Assembly: GCA_965197005.1 (NCBI GenBank)
Contig: OZ239982.1
Span: forward strand, 2,170,001-2,234,000
DNA from: G965197005 sp965197005
Lineage (GTDB): Bacteria; Pseudomonadota; Gammaproteobacteria; Pseudomonadales; Oceanobacteraceae
DNA length: 64,000 bases
Reading direction: 5' to 3'
How positions within the stretch are numbered: the first letter of the stretch is position 1; the number at the start of each line of letters is the position of its first letter. Shown here piece by piece: positions 45,799-53,967 of the stretch. Below the pieces are notes generated by a model, which did no database searches, was not told the DNA's origin, and worked only from the letters and a program-made list of their open reading frames with translations. Made by a program: the position numbers and the translations under genes.

Positions 45799-45933
45799 TT
45801 AACTCAATACTTTATTAATCACATAAGCGGAACGTGATACGCCTGATTGTTTTGCACCACCGTCGATAAGGCGCAAAACATAGTCAGGCATAGACAGATT
45901 AACTCTTATGTTTTTACCAACGGAGTAATCGGC
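45799..45933 (-). repeat. Direct repeat, copy 2: hicB C-terminal domain fused to tnpB
   Basis: Codes for the same 44 residues plus stop as copy 1 (44554-44688), with about 91% base identity and no amino-acid change. It forms the 3' end of the chimeric tnpB gene. Confidence 0.85.
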
Positions 45934-46569
45934 ACTTTCTGCAAAGCCACATTCGACACATTCAAACTTTGCTTGTGTTGCTCTATTCGCTTTGTCTGTA
46001 TGACCACAAGCCAAGCATTTTCTACTGGTATTTTGTGGTGGCACTGCTATGAGCTGCCCACCTTGCCAAGTAAGTTTATACTCAAGCTGTCGCCTAAATT
46101 CATGCCAGCCTTGGTCTAGGATAGCACGGTTTAAGCCCGATTTTTGCTTGACGTTCTTGCCGTGTTTCTCGGCTGTGCCTTTTGCCGATTTTGACATGTT
46201 TTTAACTTGCAAATCTTCAACATACACTATCGCGTGGTTTTGGCTGATATGTGCCAAGATTTTATGCAGGCTGTCTTTGCGGCTATTGGCAATATGGTGG
46301 TGTAGTTTAGCAATTTTGGCTTTGAGCTTTTGCTGTAACACTTGGCTATGACAATCTTTCAGCCACAGTAATTCTTGTTTCCACAAAGGAAGAGTGTTAG
46401 CTATTTTGCTGTAACTAAACTTGAACCTGTTGTCTGCTTGGTATTGTTCGTTTTGCCACGCTAAAGCCTTATTAAACACAAAGCGAGCGCAACCACAAAA
46501 CTGTCTAATTTTGTGCGACTGTGCGCCATTTGACATAAGTTCAAACTTAAAGGCTTTTTGTATTCGCAT
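45799..46569 (-). pseudogene. tnpB: TnpB (IS200/IS605-type OrfB) with internal deletion, fused to HicB C-terminus
   Basis: 256 codons from ATG at 46569 (MRIQKAFKFELM, the usual TnpB start). The N-terminal part runs to LKDCHSQVLQQKL and then jumps to AKIAKLHHHIANSRKD. The whole middle section with the RuvC-I GIDxG aspartate is therefore gone, about 120-150 residues by comparison with remembered homologues. RuvC-II (VYVEDLQVKNMSKSAKG) and the CxxC zinc finger are kept. At the RuvC-III site (usually NADxxxAxNI) the sequence becomes SADYSVGKNIR and continues as HicB ribbon-helix-helix. Nuclease activity is not expected. No intact right end or guide RNA region remains. Confidence 0.82.
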
Positions 46570-46652
46570 TTCGGCATTATAACTATTGGTCTGTAAGCAG
46601 CTCAAGAAGTATCAGAAACGGCAGGTATTGTGTTTTTAATATTCACATATAT

Positions 46653-46844
46653 TTGCTGTTTGTGACAAAATACCTAATGGCGTGTTTTGGAGAAGCTACT
46701 TTTGATTCTTCAAATAAGGAGTCGATAAAAAAATCAGTGCAAAAAATTGCAAATAGTTTGCCTAGTGGAGAAAAAGAAGAATTTAAAAAGGCTATAAGGT
46801 ACTTTTCCATCGGCGGCGATCAGGGGTTCTATCTGGAGAAATAA
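46653..46844 (+). pseudogene. Decayed small lipoprotein (DUF6694-like)
   Basis: The codons LMACFGEATFDSSNKESIKKSVQKI-ANSLPSGEKEEFKKAI recall the DUF6694 family. Normally a lipobox (LxACGE) is followed by FDxSSEESxKxSxxxI. The only start is TTG or an internal ATG, the signal peptide is incomplete and the C-terminal half is missing. A few hundred bases around it hold no other gene, so it is probably a remnant at the island border. Confidence 0.4.
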
Positions 46845-46989
46845 CGACCCGAATAAAAACGCTAAAAATGGCAGAATCTCCAAAGAGAGGCATTAATCAA
46901 CTCGTAGCTCAAGAGCACTGGAACTAGCAAGACAAAGATTTAATGCGCAGTTCAAACAAACTATTTGACAAAATGCAAACATAAATAGA

Positions 46990-47808
46990 TTACAGCAAAT
47001 TAAAATCAGCATAAATAGGCGCATGATCAGACGGTTTATCCATTGCCCTTATCTCATAGCTTATACCTGTATCCACAAGTTTAGCTAACAATGTCTGCGT
47101 CACCAAAATATGATCAATACGCAAGCCCCGTTTAGGCGTATCATCAAACCCTTTGGAACGATAATCAAACCAGCTATATAACGCCGTGCTATCAGGATAT
47201 TGACTACGGTAACTATCAACCAAACCCCAATCATACAAAGCCTGATACCACAACCGCTCCTCAGGCAAAAAGCTACACTTACCCACTTTTAACCAGCGCT
47301 TACGATTAGCCTCACCAATCCCAATATCAATATCCTCAGGAGAAATATTCATATCCCCCATAATCGCCAACAAATCATCAGGCTGATGATACTCATTCAA
47401 ATAGCGCAACAAATCCGCATAAAAAGCCCGCTTAGCAGGAAACTTAGTTGCATGCTCCTGACTTTCTCCCTGCGGAAAATACCCATTAATCACATGCAGC
47501 GTTTTACCATCAACATGATAACTAACAGCAATCAAACGCCGCTGCGCCTCATCATTATCCCAAGGCCAGCCCATTTGCACATTAACTACAGGCAACTTAG
47601 ACAACAGTGCCACACCATAATGCCCTTTCTGTCCAAAATGCTGCACCTCATAACCCAAAGACTGCACCTCAGCAAGAGGAAACTGCTCATCTTGCACCTT
47701 AATTTCCTGCAACCCCATAATATCAGGTGCCAACAACTGCGTTACCGCCTCAAGCTGATGCTGACGAGCACGAATACCATTTACATTAAAACTAATTAAC
47801 CGAATCAT
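46990..47808 (-). CDS. xthA: Exodeoxyribonuclease III
   Basis: 272 aa from ATG at 47808 (GAGAG upstream; the start at 47850 is not supported). EEP-fold motifs: SFNVNGIRA, LQEIKVQDEQFP, INGYFPQGES, GDMNISPEDIDIG, RIDHILVT and PSDHAPIYADF. It removes 3' blocking groups and cuts AP sites in base-excision repair. It stands alone. Confidence 0.95.
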   Translation of the reverse strand: MIRLISFNVNGIRARQHQLEAVTQLLAPDIMGLQEIKVQDEQFPLAEVQSLGYEVQHFGQKGHYGVALLSKLPVVNVQMGWPWDNDEAQRRLIAVSYHVDGKTLHVINGYFPQGESQEHATKFPAKRAFYADLLRYLNEYHQPDDLLAIMGDMNISPEDIDIGIGEANRKRWLKVGKCSFLPEERLWYQALYDWGLVDSYRSQYPDSTALYSWFDYRSKGFDDTPKRGLRIDHILVTQTLLAKLVDTGISYEIRAMDKPSDHAPIYADFNLL

Positions 47809-47931
47809 CAAAATCTCTCTATTTAATATTAACGGGTCATTTATCCCCAATTAAAATTCACCCTAAGCACAGATTAAATAAGTTAGATGTTACGTTTTAA
47901 AATAAAACAAAACCCGTTACAATCTATGCGT

Positions 47932-48007
47932 CTCCTTATAGCTCAACAGGATAGAGCTTCCGCCTCCTAAGCGGACGATCAAGGTTCGAGTCCTTGTAAG
48001 GAGGCCA
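47932..48007 (+). tRNA. tRNA-Arg (anticodon CCT)
   Basis: A complete cloverleaf can be folded. The acceptor is CTCCTTA/TAAGGAG with discriminator G and an encoded CCA. The D arm is GCTC/GAGC, the anticodon stem TCCGC/GCGGA with loop CTCCTAA (anticodon 47966-47968), and the T arm CAAGG-TTCGAGT-CCTTG. It reads AGG codons. A TACAAT-like -10 lies at about 47919-47924. Confidence 0.95.
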
Positions 48008-48012
48008 AACAA

Positions 48013-48900
48013 CTAATTCTGACGCAAAATAATATAATCTGCCAACTGCGCCAACGCCTCACTTGAATAAGGCACAAGAGCCAGTGCCGCCTTTGCCTTA
48101 GCAACCAAACTCTGAGCCTGAGCAATAGCACCATCAACCCCCAACAAAGCAGGATAAGTCGGCTTATTTAACGCCTCATCAGCACCAGAGACCTTACCCA
48201 AAGTTTGGGTATTACCCAAAACATCTAACAAATCATCTTGCACCTGAAATGCCAAACCAATGGCATCAGCATACTCACTTAACGCCACCAGCTCATCTGC
48301 CTTAGGGACAACCGTACCACAATAAGCCCCCATAAGAACCGCAGCCTGAATTAACGCCCCCGTTTTTAAACGGTGCATTGCCTCAAGCTGAGCCAAACTC
48401 ATCGACTTGCCCACCGAACTCAAATCACAACACTGCCCGGCCACCATACCAGCGGCGCCAGATGCTTTTGCCAGCAAAGCAACCAACTGCACCTTATTTT
48501 CAGCAGACAACGGCGCATAAGTTAACAACTCAAATGCACCTGTTAGTAGCGCATCACCTGCTAAAATTGCCGTCGCCTCATCATACTTAATATGACAAGT
48601 TGGCTTACCCCGACGTAGCGCATCATTATCCATAGCAGGCAAATCATCATGCACCAAACTATAGCTATGCAACATTTCAAGTGCCACCGCAGGATAACTC
48701 GCCTGCGCCCAAGAACCAGCAAACATCTCAGCGGTGTGATACAACAAAAAAGGACGAATACGCTTACCCCCATTTAACAAACTATACGTCATAGCCTGCT
48801 GCAAAATGGGATCTGCTATATCCAAAGCATGAAGTGCCGTGGTTAAATTTTCTTGCAAATGCTGCTGCACCTGCCGTAATGAATGAGCAATATCAGACAT
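48013..48900 (-). CDS. ispA: Farnesyl diphosphate synthase IspA
   Basis: 295 aa. The first aspartate-rich motif is D85-D86-LPAM-D91 (LVHDDLPAMDND), the second is QVQDDLLDVLGN, and the substrate block GGKRIRPFLLYHT lies near residue 45. It makes C15 prenyl diphosphate for quinones and undecaprenol. It starts just after xseB, the usual xseB-ispA order. The commonly following dxs is not found; a tRNA gene comes next on the opposite strand. Confidence 0.95.
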   Translation of the reverse strand: MSDIAHSLRQVQQHLQENLTTALHALDIADPILQQAMTYSLLNGGKRIRPFLLYHTAEMFAGSWAQASYPAVALEMLHSYSLVHDDLPAMDNDALRRGKPTCHIKYDEATAILAGDALLTGAFELLTYAPLSAENKVQLVALLAKASGAAGMVAGQCCDLSSVGKSMSLAQLEAMHRLKTGALIQAAVLMGAYCGTVVPKADELVALSEYADAIGLAFQVQDDLLDVLGNTQTLGKVSGADEALNKPTYPALLGVDGAIAQAQSLVAKAKAALALVPYSSEALAQLADYIILRQN

Positions 48901-48903
48901 AGT

Positions 48904-49119
48904 CTAATCAGACTTCTCTAACGAACCATCTAAAATTTTCTCTATACGCTGTTCTGCATTATTTAATGTTTGCTCACAACAAGCAGATAGTTGAATACCC
49001 TTTTCAAAGGCTTTAAGTGAATCTTGCAAACTCATATCGCCCTTTTCCAAGGTCTCAACCAACTGCTGCAATTCCTGTAATGCCTGCTCAAACTCAGGCG
49101 GATTATCTATCTGACCCAT
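48904..49119 (-). CDS. xseB: Exodeoxyribonuclease VII small subunit
   Basis: 71 aa from ATG at 49119 (AAAGG 6 nt before; a longer frame to 49149 is less likely). The core FEQALQELQQLVETLEKGDMSLQDSLKAFEKGIQLS is the XseB signature. With XseA it degrades single-stranded DNA. It precedes ispA by 3 nt. Confidence 0.93.
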   Translation of the reverse strand: MGQIDNPPEFEQALQELQQLVETLEKGDMSLQDSLKAFEKGIQLSACCEQTLNNAEQRIEKILDGSLEKSD

Positions 49120-49280
49120 ACACTGCCTTTTACACATATAAAACCGCAATTTTACGGTGTGTTGCCAACAAAAGGAATAAAAAAATAATCACCCCAAAAG
49201 AACATCAGCAATACGCATAGAAAACCAGCGCCACTCAAAGTGCATAAACAGCACAAGAACAGGCTTAGCTATCTATGCTA

Positions 49281-50582
49281 TTACCACCACCAAGAGCGGC
49301 GCTTAATAGGTGCATAAAATACTTTATTATCAACCACCAATTTTAGTTTATATTGCTCTGCCCATAAGCTGCTCAAACCAGATAAAGTTACTTTCTGATT
49401 GCATTTATCCGCCACAAAAAAACGCCTTCTCACAATGACATTAGCCCAATTAATAATTTGTAATTGTACAGACGCATTATCTCTTGTGCTTGGAAAAGTC
49501 ACCTCTATATCATCTACAAAAACTTCAGGACTAACACGAATACCCGTTAATAGTGAACACCCAGTATCTGGGTTAGGATCAACGATAGGTAAATTTGAAT
49601 CCACAACCATTTTTAAAGCAAAAACACCAAAGCTCGGCAACCAGTGCCCTGTACCTGAAAAATCATTATTTGGTTTGGTTTCTTGATAAGCAATATCAAT
49701 TTTTGCCACAAACGAATTTAAGTATTTAGTTTTTTTAGTGCTTACATACATAACCCAATCCCCCCAAGCAGAAGACAACACCCGACCTTTTTTATGCGCA
49801 GGAAGACTAAAAAAATTAACAGGAACAGATAAACTAGAATGCTCATAAAATGCCTGCAACCTATCCCAAGCCACACCTTTTAAACCAACTTCTTGATAGG
49901 CTAACGCCGCAATTGCCTTAGGTTCAAAAAAGTCACCAGCACCCACATGCCGCCACTGCACTTTAGGTGCATAAGCTTGTAATATATTTGCACTATATTC
50001 CACCACCTTAGCATCATCTATTTTCTGAGCATAACGATGCAATGCCAATAGAACAAAGTTAAAATTCTCATAGCCAGAACTAACAGACTGATAATAACGC
50101 CAAAAGCTCAACCCCAAAACCCGAGCATAAACAGCATGATACGCCTTAGTAATTAAAGGTTTAAGAACCTTATAAGCGTTATCATCTGTCTCTAACAAAT
50201 AACTAGCATATAGCAACAACCAAGGATAGCCATAGGTAACTTCATGACCGCTATTATATCTTAATTCAGCATTGACCTTTGCAGTGGTATATTGAGTATC
50301 CAACACCTGTAATAATGAATTTAATTGCAAATATTGTCCTGCAAACCTACCTGCAAAATGGCTATGTACCGAAGAGTGCCAGTCATAGCTACCATGAAAA
50401 ATAGGTGCGCTTTTATCCACACCAGGCGTAAGAACTTGGGTATTCTCAACAGAGTGGTTACCCCATATCTCTAATAACTTATTCACATCATGTAAACTCG
50501 AAAAATGCGCCAAATCAGCATCAGCATGATTTATCACACCAAACAAACATAAAAACAAAGCAACATTACGCAAGAACCTCAT
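49281..50582 (-). CDS. Secreted DUF2891-like protein
   Basis: 433 aa with an N-terminal signal peptide (MRFLRNVALFLCLFGVINHADA). The block APIFHGSYDWHSSVHSHFAGR is the hallmark of DUF2891, whose members look like alpha/alpha-barrel proteins of unknown function. After about residue 330 a beta-rich tail (DIEVTFPSTRDNASVQLQIINWANVIVRRRFF) is added. It has no clear operon partner. Confidence 0.7.
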   Translation of the reverse strand: MRFLRNVALFLCLFGVINHADADLAHFSSLHDVNKLLEIWGNHSVENTQVLTPGVDKSAPIFHGSYDWHSSVHSHFAGRFAGQYLQLNSLLQVLDTQYTTAKVNAELRYNSGHEVTYGYPWLLLYASYLLETDDNAYKVLKPLITKAYHAVYARVLGLSFWRYYQSVSSGYENFNFVLLALHRYAQKIDDAKVVEYSANILQAYAPKVQWRHVGAGDFFEPKAIAALAYQEVGLKGVAWDRLQAFYEHSSLSVPVNFFSLPAHKKGRVLSSAWGDWVMYVSTKKTKYLNSFVAKIDIAYQETKPNNDFSGTGHWLPSFGVFALKMVVDSNLPIVDPNPDTGCSLLTGIRVSPEVFVDDIEVTFPSTRDNASVQLQIINWANVIVRRRFFVADKCNQKVTLSGLSSLWAEQYKLKLVVDNKVFYAPIKRRSWWW

Positions 50583-50657
50583 AAAAACCTCTATTATTTT
50601 AAATACGAGTGCCTATTATGTTATTTAAAATCAATAACATCAATATAATTTACAGTC

Positions 50658-50691
50658 AAAAAAGCCCCTTACCTAAGCTAGGTAAGGGGCT
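50658..50691 (-). terminator. Strong terminator after the NHL lipoprotein gene
   Basis: A perfect 13-bp stem (AGCCCCTTACCTA/TAGGTAAGGGGCT) with a 3-nt loop, followed on the minus strand by six T. It lies 26 nt past the stop codon. Confidence 0.92.
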
Positions 50692-50716
50692 GATCATAAC
50701 AACTAAATAAACGAGC

Positions 50717-53311
50717 CTAAGGTTGTTTAACCAGCTCTAACTTACGGATAACATGCCCATAAGAAGACACAAACAAGTTGTCCTGTGCATCTTTAGCAAT
50801 GCCTGTTACTTCTCCAAATGATGCATTCGTACCTATGCCATCGGTAACAGCATCGGTACCACTACCTGCAAGAGTGGATACGTTTTTATTAATTAAATCA
50901 ATCTGGCGTATGCGATGATTTAATTTATCTGCTAGGAATAAAAACTGCCCAGATTTGGAGGCAATTATTTGATTATTAGAAGTCTTAAACTTCGCCTCTG
51001 AAAAATTGCCATCGACAAAGCCTGTACCTGCGGTAGTTAATGCTGTTCTTGTTTTAAGGCCTAAATTCACCTGATGCAGCTTACCATCTGATTTAGAAAT
51101 ATAATACAGGCTGTTTTTATCTGCACTTAAACCCATAGATATACGATAACTATCCGTAGCAATGATATTTTTCACTTTGGCGCTTGCACTTGTACCATCA
51201 TTAATGCTGATTTTACGGATAAGTTCATTATGAGCATCAGACACATATAAGGTCCCATTACCATCATAGACTATGCTATTGATATACCCTAAGCGAGCGT
51301 TATCACCTGTTTCCATAGTAAGAAAATCATTCTTATCAGGCACATTACCAACACTTGCACCACACTGCCCTGCCAGCGTTGTGACCTTTGCCTCTGGAGT
51401 AATCTTACGCACGCAGTTATTATAACCACCCACATAGAGGTTATCGGCTTTATCAATGGTAATGGCTTTGGGATTGTTAAATTTTGCCGCACTACCTGTG
51501 TCATCAACAATACCCGATGCACCATTTTCATCACCTGCAAACAGACTGACCTGACCCCCTGAGGTAATTTTGCGAATTTGATTGTTACTATAATCAGCAA
51601 TAAACAAATTACCCTTGCTATCAAACACCATAAACTCAGGATTATTAAAGCGTGCACTGCTTAATGCGCCATTGGTTTTGTCATATTTATCAGCTTTACC
51701 TGCATAAGTGCTAACCTTAATTGCCCCATCACTACACACAATATCCACCGTCGCATCTGCTTTGCTGATGGTGCCGGTGCCATTTTTAACTTCACAAATG
51801 CGTTTAAATCCAAGTTTAGGTTGGTGTTTAATGCTGACCTTATACGCCTCCCCCAGCTTCATCTGCCCAAAGCCAATATCAGTTGGATTAGCTAAATCAT
51901 CACTGCCATTATTTTGTAATACCAGCCCTTTTGCACCGTTTAAGCCTGTTATGCTTAGCTTAAGTTGATACTCTGTGACATTGTCTATTTTGCGGATAAC
52001 ATTCCCCCAAGAAGACACAAACAAGTTACCCTGTGCATCTTGAGCAATGCCTTTTGGATACCTAAATTCTGCCTTGTCACCTGTGCCATCGGTAACAGCC
52101 TCGGTGCCCTTACCTGCAAGGGTAGTCACTTTTTTATTAATTAAATCAATACGGCGTATGCGTTGATTACTAAAATCAGGCAAGTATAAAAATTGCCCTG
52201 ACTTGGAGGCGATTATTTGATTAGAGGAAGAATCAAACTGCGCTTCATCTTTAAAATCACCGTCTTTAAAGCCACAACCGGCTTTGCTAGTTACTTTCGT
52301 TATATCAGTGCTGGTTAAATCCATCTGATGCAACTTGCAATCTGATTTGGGAATATAATACAGGCTTTTTTTATCTGCACTTAAACCCATGGACACATCA
52401 CCACTGCCTACATCAATAACATTTTGCACTTTGGCAGTGGCAGCCGTGCCCTTATTAATGCTAATTTTACGGATAATCTCATTATTTGTATCAAACACAT
52501 ACAGGGCATTGTCGCCATCATAGACCATGCCAAAGATTATCCCAAAGCGAGCATCAGCACCTGTTTCAATAGCAGAAAAATCATTCTTATCAGGCACATT
52601 ACCAACACTTGCACCACACTGCCCTGCCAGCGTTGTGACCTTTGCCTCTGGAGTAATTTTACGCACGCAGTTATTATAACCACCTACATAGAGGTTATCG
52701 TCTTTATCAATGGTCATCTCACTGAGGAGATTAAATTTTGCCGCACTGCCTGTGCCATCGTTCGTGCCACTTGCGCCACTTGCATTACCCGCAAACAGAC
52801 TGACCTGACCCTCTGGCGTGATTTTACGAATTTGAAGGTTGTCAAAATCCGCAACAAACAAGTTGCCCTTGCTATCAAACACCATATGCTCAGGACGATT
52901 AAAGCGTGCAACTTTTAATGCGCCATTGGCTCTACCATATTTTTTTGCTTTACCTGCATAGGTGGTCACCTTAGCAAAGCCCTTAATACAGCTTAACGCT
53001 ATGGCAATTTTACCGCCGTTATAACTGCCTTTGCCTTGCTCTACATAACAATGCTGGCTAAAGCCCTCTGGTTGGCGCATGACTTTAATATCATAGTCAG
53101 TACCTTTGGGAATTTTTGCGCTTAAATCTAAGGTTTTTGCCTCACTTTTAGGCATGGCAAACGGCGTGTTATCTGCCCCTGATGCGGTGTTTTGCAGTAA
53201 TAACCCCTCAGTTAAAATGGCTTGGTTAATAACCAAATTTACATTGTATTTTAAGTTAGCACCTGCACCGCTTGCTCCGCCACCACCGCCACCACTACAG
53301 GCAGTAATCAA
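50717..53311 (-). CDS. NHL-repeat lipoprotein, apparently out of frame with its start codon
   Basis: 864 aa from the first available start (TTG at 53311). That start is inside the signal peptide: the same frame reads KFLSLKTFLLSLSVALITACSGGG, a full lipoprotein signal. No ATG, GTG or TTG exists further upstream in this frame. A well-placed ATG (53490) lies across an 8-bp repeat tract but in another frame. The mature protein has a glycine linker and two about 418-residue halves. Each half holds a short N-terminal domain and several NHL/beta-propeller units (MVFDSKGNLFVADFDNLQIRKIT). It is a surface or periplasmic propeller protein of unknown ligand. Confidence 0.85.
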   Translation of the reverse strand: MITACSGGGGGGASGAGANLKYNVNLVINQAILTEGLLLQNTASGADNTPFAMPKSEAKTLDLSAKIPKGTDYDIKVMRQPEGFSQHCYVEQGKGSYNGGKIAIALSCIKGFAKVTTYAGKAKKYGRANGALKVARFNRPEHMVFDSKGNLFVADFDNLQIRKITPEGQVSLFAGNASGASGTNDGTGSAAKFNLLSEMTIDKDDNLYVGGYNNCVRKITPEAKVTTLAGQCGASVGNVPDKNDFSAIETGADARFGIIFGMVYDGDNALYVFDTNNEIIRKISINKGTAATAKVQNVIDVGSGDVSMGLSADKKSLYYIPKSDCKLHQMDLTSTDITKVTSKAGCGFKDGDFKDEAQFDSSSNQIIASKSGQFLYLPDFSNQRIRRIDLINKKVTTLAGKGTEAVTDGTGDKAEFRYPKGIAQDAQGNLFVSSWGNVIRKIDNVTEYQLKLSITGLNGAKGLVLQNNGSDDLANPTDIGFGQMKLGEAYKVSIKHQPKLGFKRICEVKNGTGTISKADATVDIVCSDGAIKVSTYAGKADKYDKTNGALSSARFNNPEFMVFDSKGNLFIADYSNNQIRKITSGGQVSLFAGDENGASGIVDDTGSAAKFNNPKAITIDKADNLYVGGYNNCVRKITPEAKVTTLAGQCGASVGNVPDKNDFLTMETGDNARLGYINSIVYDGNGTLYVSDAHNELIRKISINDGTSASAKVKNIIATDSYRISMGLSADKNSLYYISKSDGKLHQVNLGLKTRTALTTAGTGFVDGNFSEAKFKTSNNQIIASKSGQFLFLADKLNHRIRQIDLINKNVSTLAGSGTDAVTDGIGTNASFGEVTGIAKDAQDNLFVSSYGHVIRKLELVKQP

Positions 53312-53340
53312 AGCAACACTTAGGCTTAAAAGAAATGTTT

Positions 53341-53490
53341 TTAAAGAAAGGAATTTAGAATCGGTTGTTGAGCTGTTGAGCTGTTGAGCTGTTGAGCTGT
53401 TGAGCTGTTGAGCTGTTGAGCTGTTGAGCTGTTGAGCTGTTGAGCTGTTGAGCTGTTGAGCTGTTGAGCTGTTGAGCTGTATTGTAACAT
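53341..53490 (-). CDS. Repeat-encoded leader frame, the present product of the NHL lipoprotein start
   Basis: ATG at 53490 with an excellent GAGGTG site 6 nt upstream opens MLQYSSTAQQLN... The 8-bp repeat is read as an 8-residue repeat SSTAQQLN. After the tract this frame runs QPILNSFL and stops at TAA (53343-53341): 49 aa in all. Losing one repeat unit (13) or gaining two (16) would join this start to the lipoprotein frame. I read it as the OFF state of a switch rather than a separate gene. Confidence 0.65.
   Translation of the reverse strand: MLQYSSTAQQLNSSTAQQLNSSTAQQLNSSTAQQLNSSTAQQPILNSFL
53368..53479 (-). repeat. Octanucleotide simple sequence repeat, 14 x TTGAGCTG
   Basis: Fourteen perfect tandem copies (112 bp), counted base by base. 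On the coding strand it is CAGCTCAA. No reading frame through it contains a stop. Because 8 is not a multiple of 3, each copy gained or lost shifts the downstream frame. Confidence 0.97.
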
Positions 53491-53543
53491 CGTTGTCACC
53501 TCATGAAAGTTATTTAATGTAAAAAAATTTTAAATTTTTCATA

Positions 53544-53573
53544 TCAATACGCAAATATGCAAATGCGTATTGA
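53544..53573. promoter_or_regulatory. Operator-like inverted repeat upstream of the NHL lipoprotein
   Basis: TCAATACGCA-N10-TGCGTATTGA, perfect 10-bp arms, 54 nt before the ATG at 53490. The size and symmetry fit a dimeric repressor or activator site. No T-run follows on either strand, which argues against a terminator. Confidence 0.5.
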
Positions 53574-53633
53574 ACATAGTACACCCTCTACTATTCACAA
53601 TGCAATAGTGTATAAATAAAAAAACACCTGACG

Positions 53634-53864
53634 GTCAGAGGTCAGAGGACAGAGGACAGAGGACAGAGGACAGAGGACAGAGGACAGAGGACAGAGGACA
53701 GAGGACAGAGGACAGAGGACAGAGGACAGAGGACAGAGGACAGAGGACAGAGGACAGAGGACAGAGGACAGAGGACAGAGGACAGAGGACAGAGGTCAGA
53801 GGACAGAGGACAGAGGACAGAGGACAGAGGACAGAGGACAGAGGACAGAGGACAGAGGACAGGG
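53634..53864. repeat. Heptanucleotide array A, about 33 x GACAGAG
   Basis: Thirty-three consecutive 7-bp units. Units 1, 2 and 24 read GTCAGAG and the last is GACAGGG; all others are identical. There are no spacers, so it is not a CRISPR. It lies between fleR and the NHL lipoprotein gene. Confidence 0.95.
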
Positions 53865-53880
53865 TTCAGGTTTCAGTCCT

Positions 53881-53964
<84 letters not shown>

Positions 53965-53967
53965 CAG

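Noticed and set aside
51708..52918. Plus-strand frames inside the NHL lipoprotein gene
   Set aside because: They mirror the repeated coding sequence on the other strand, with cysteine/isoleucine-rich, non-protein-like composition.
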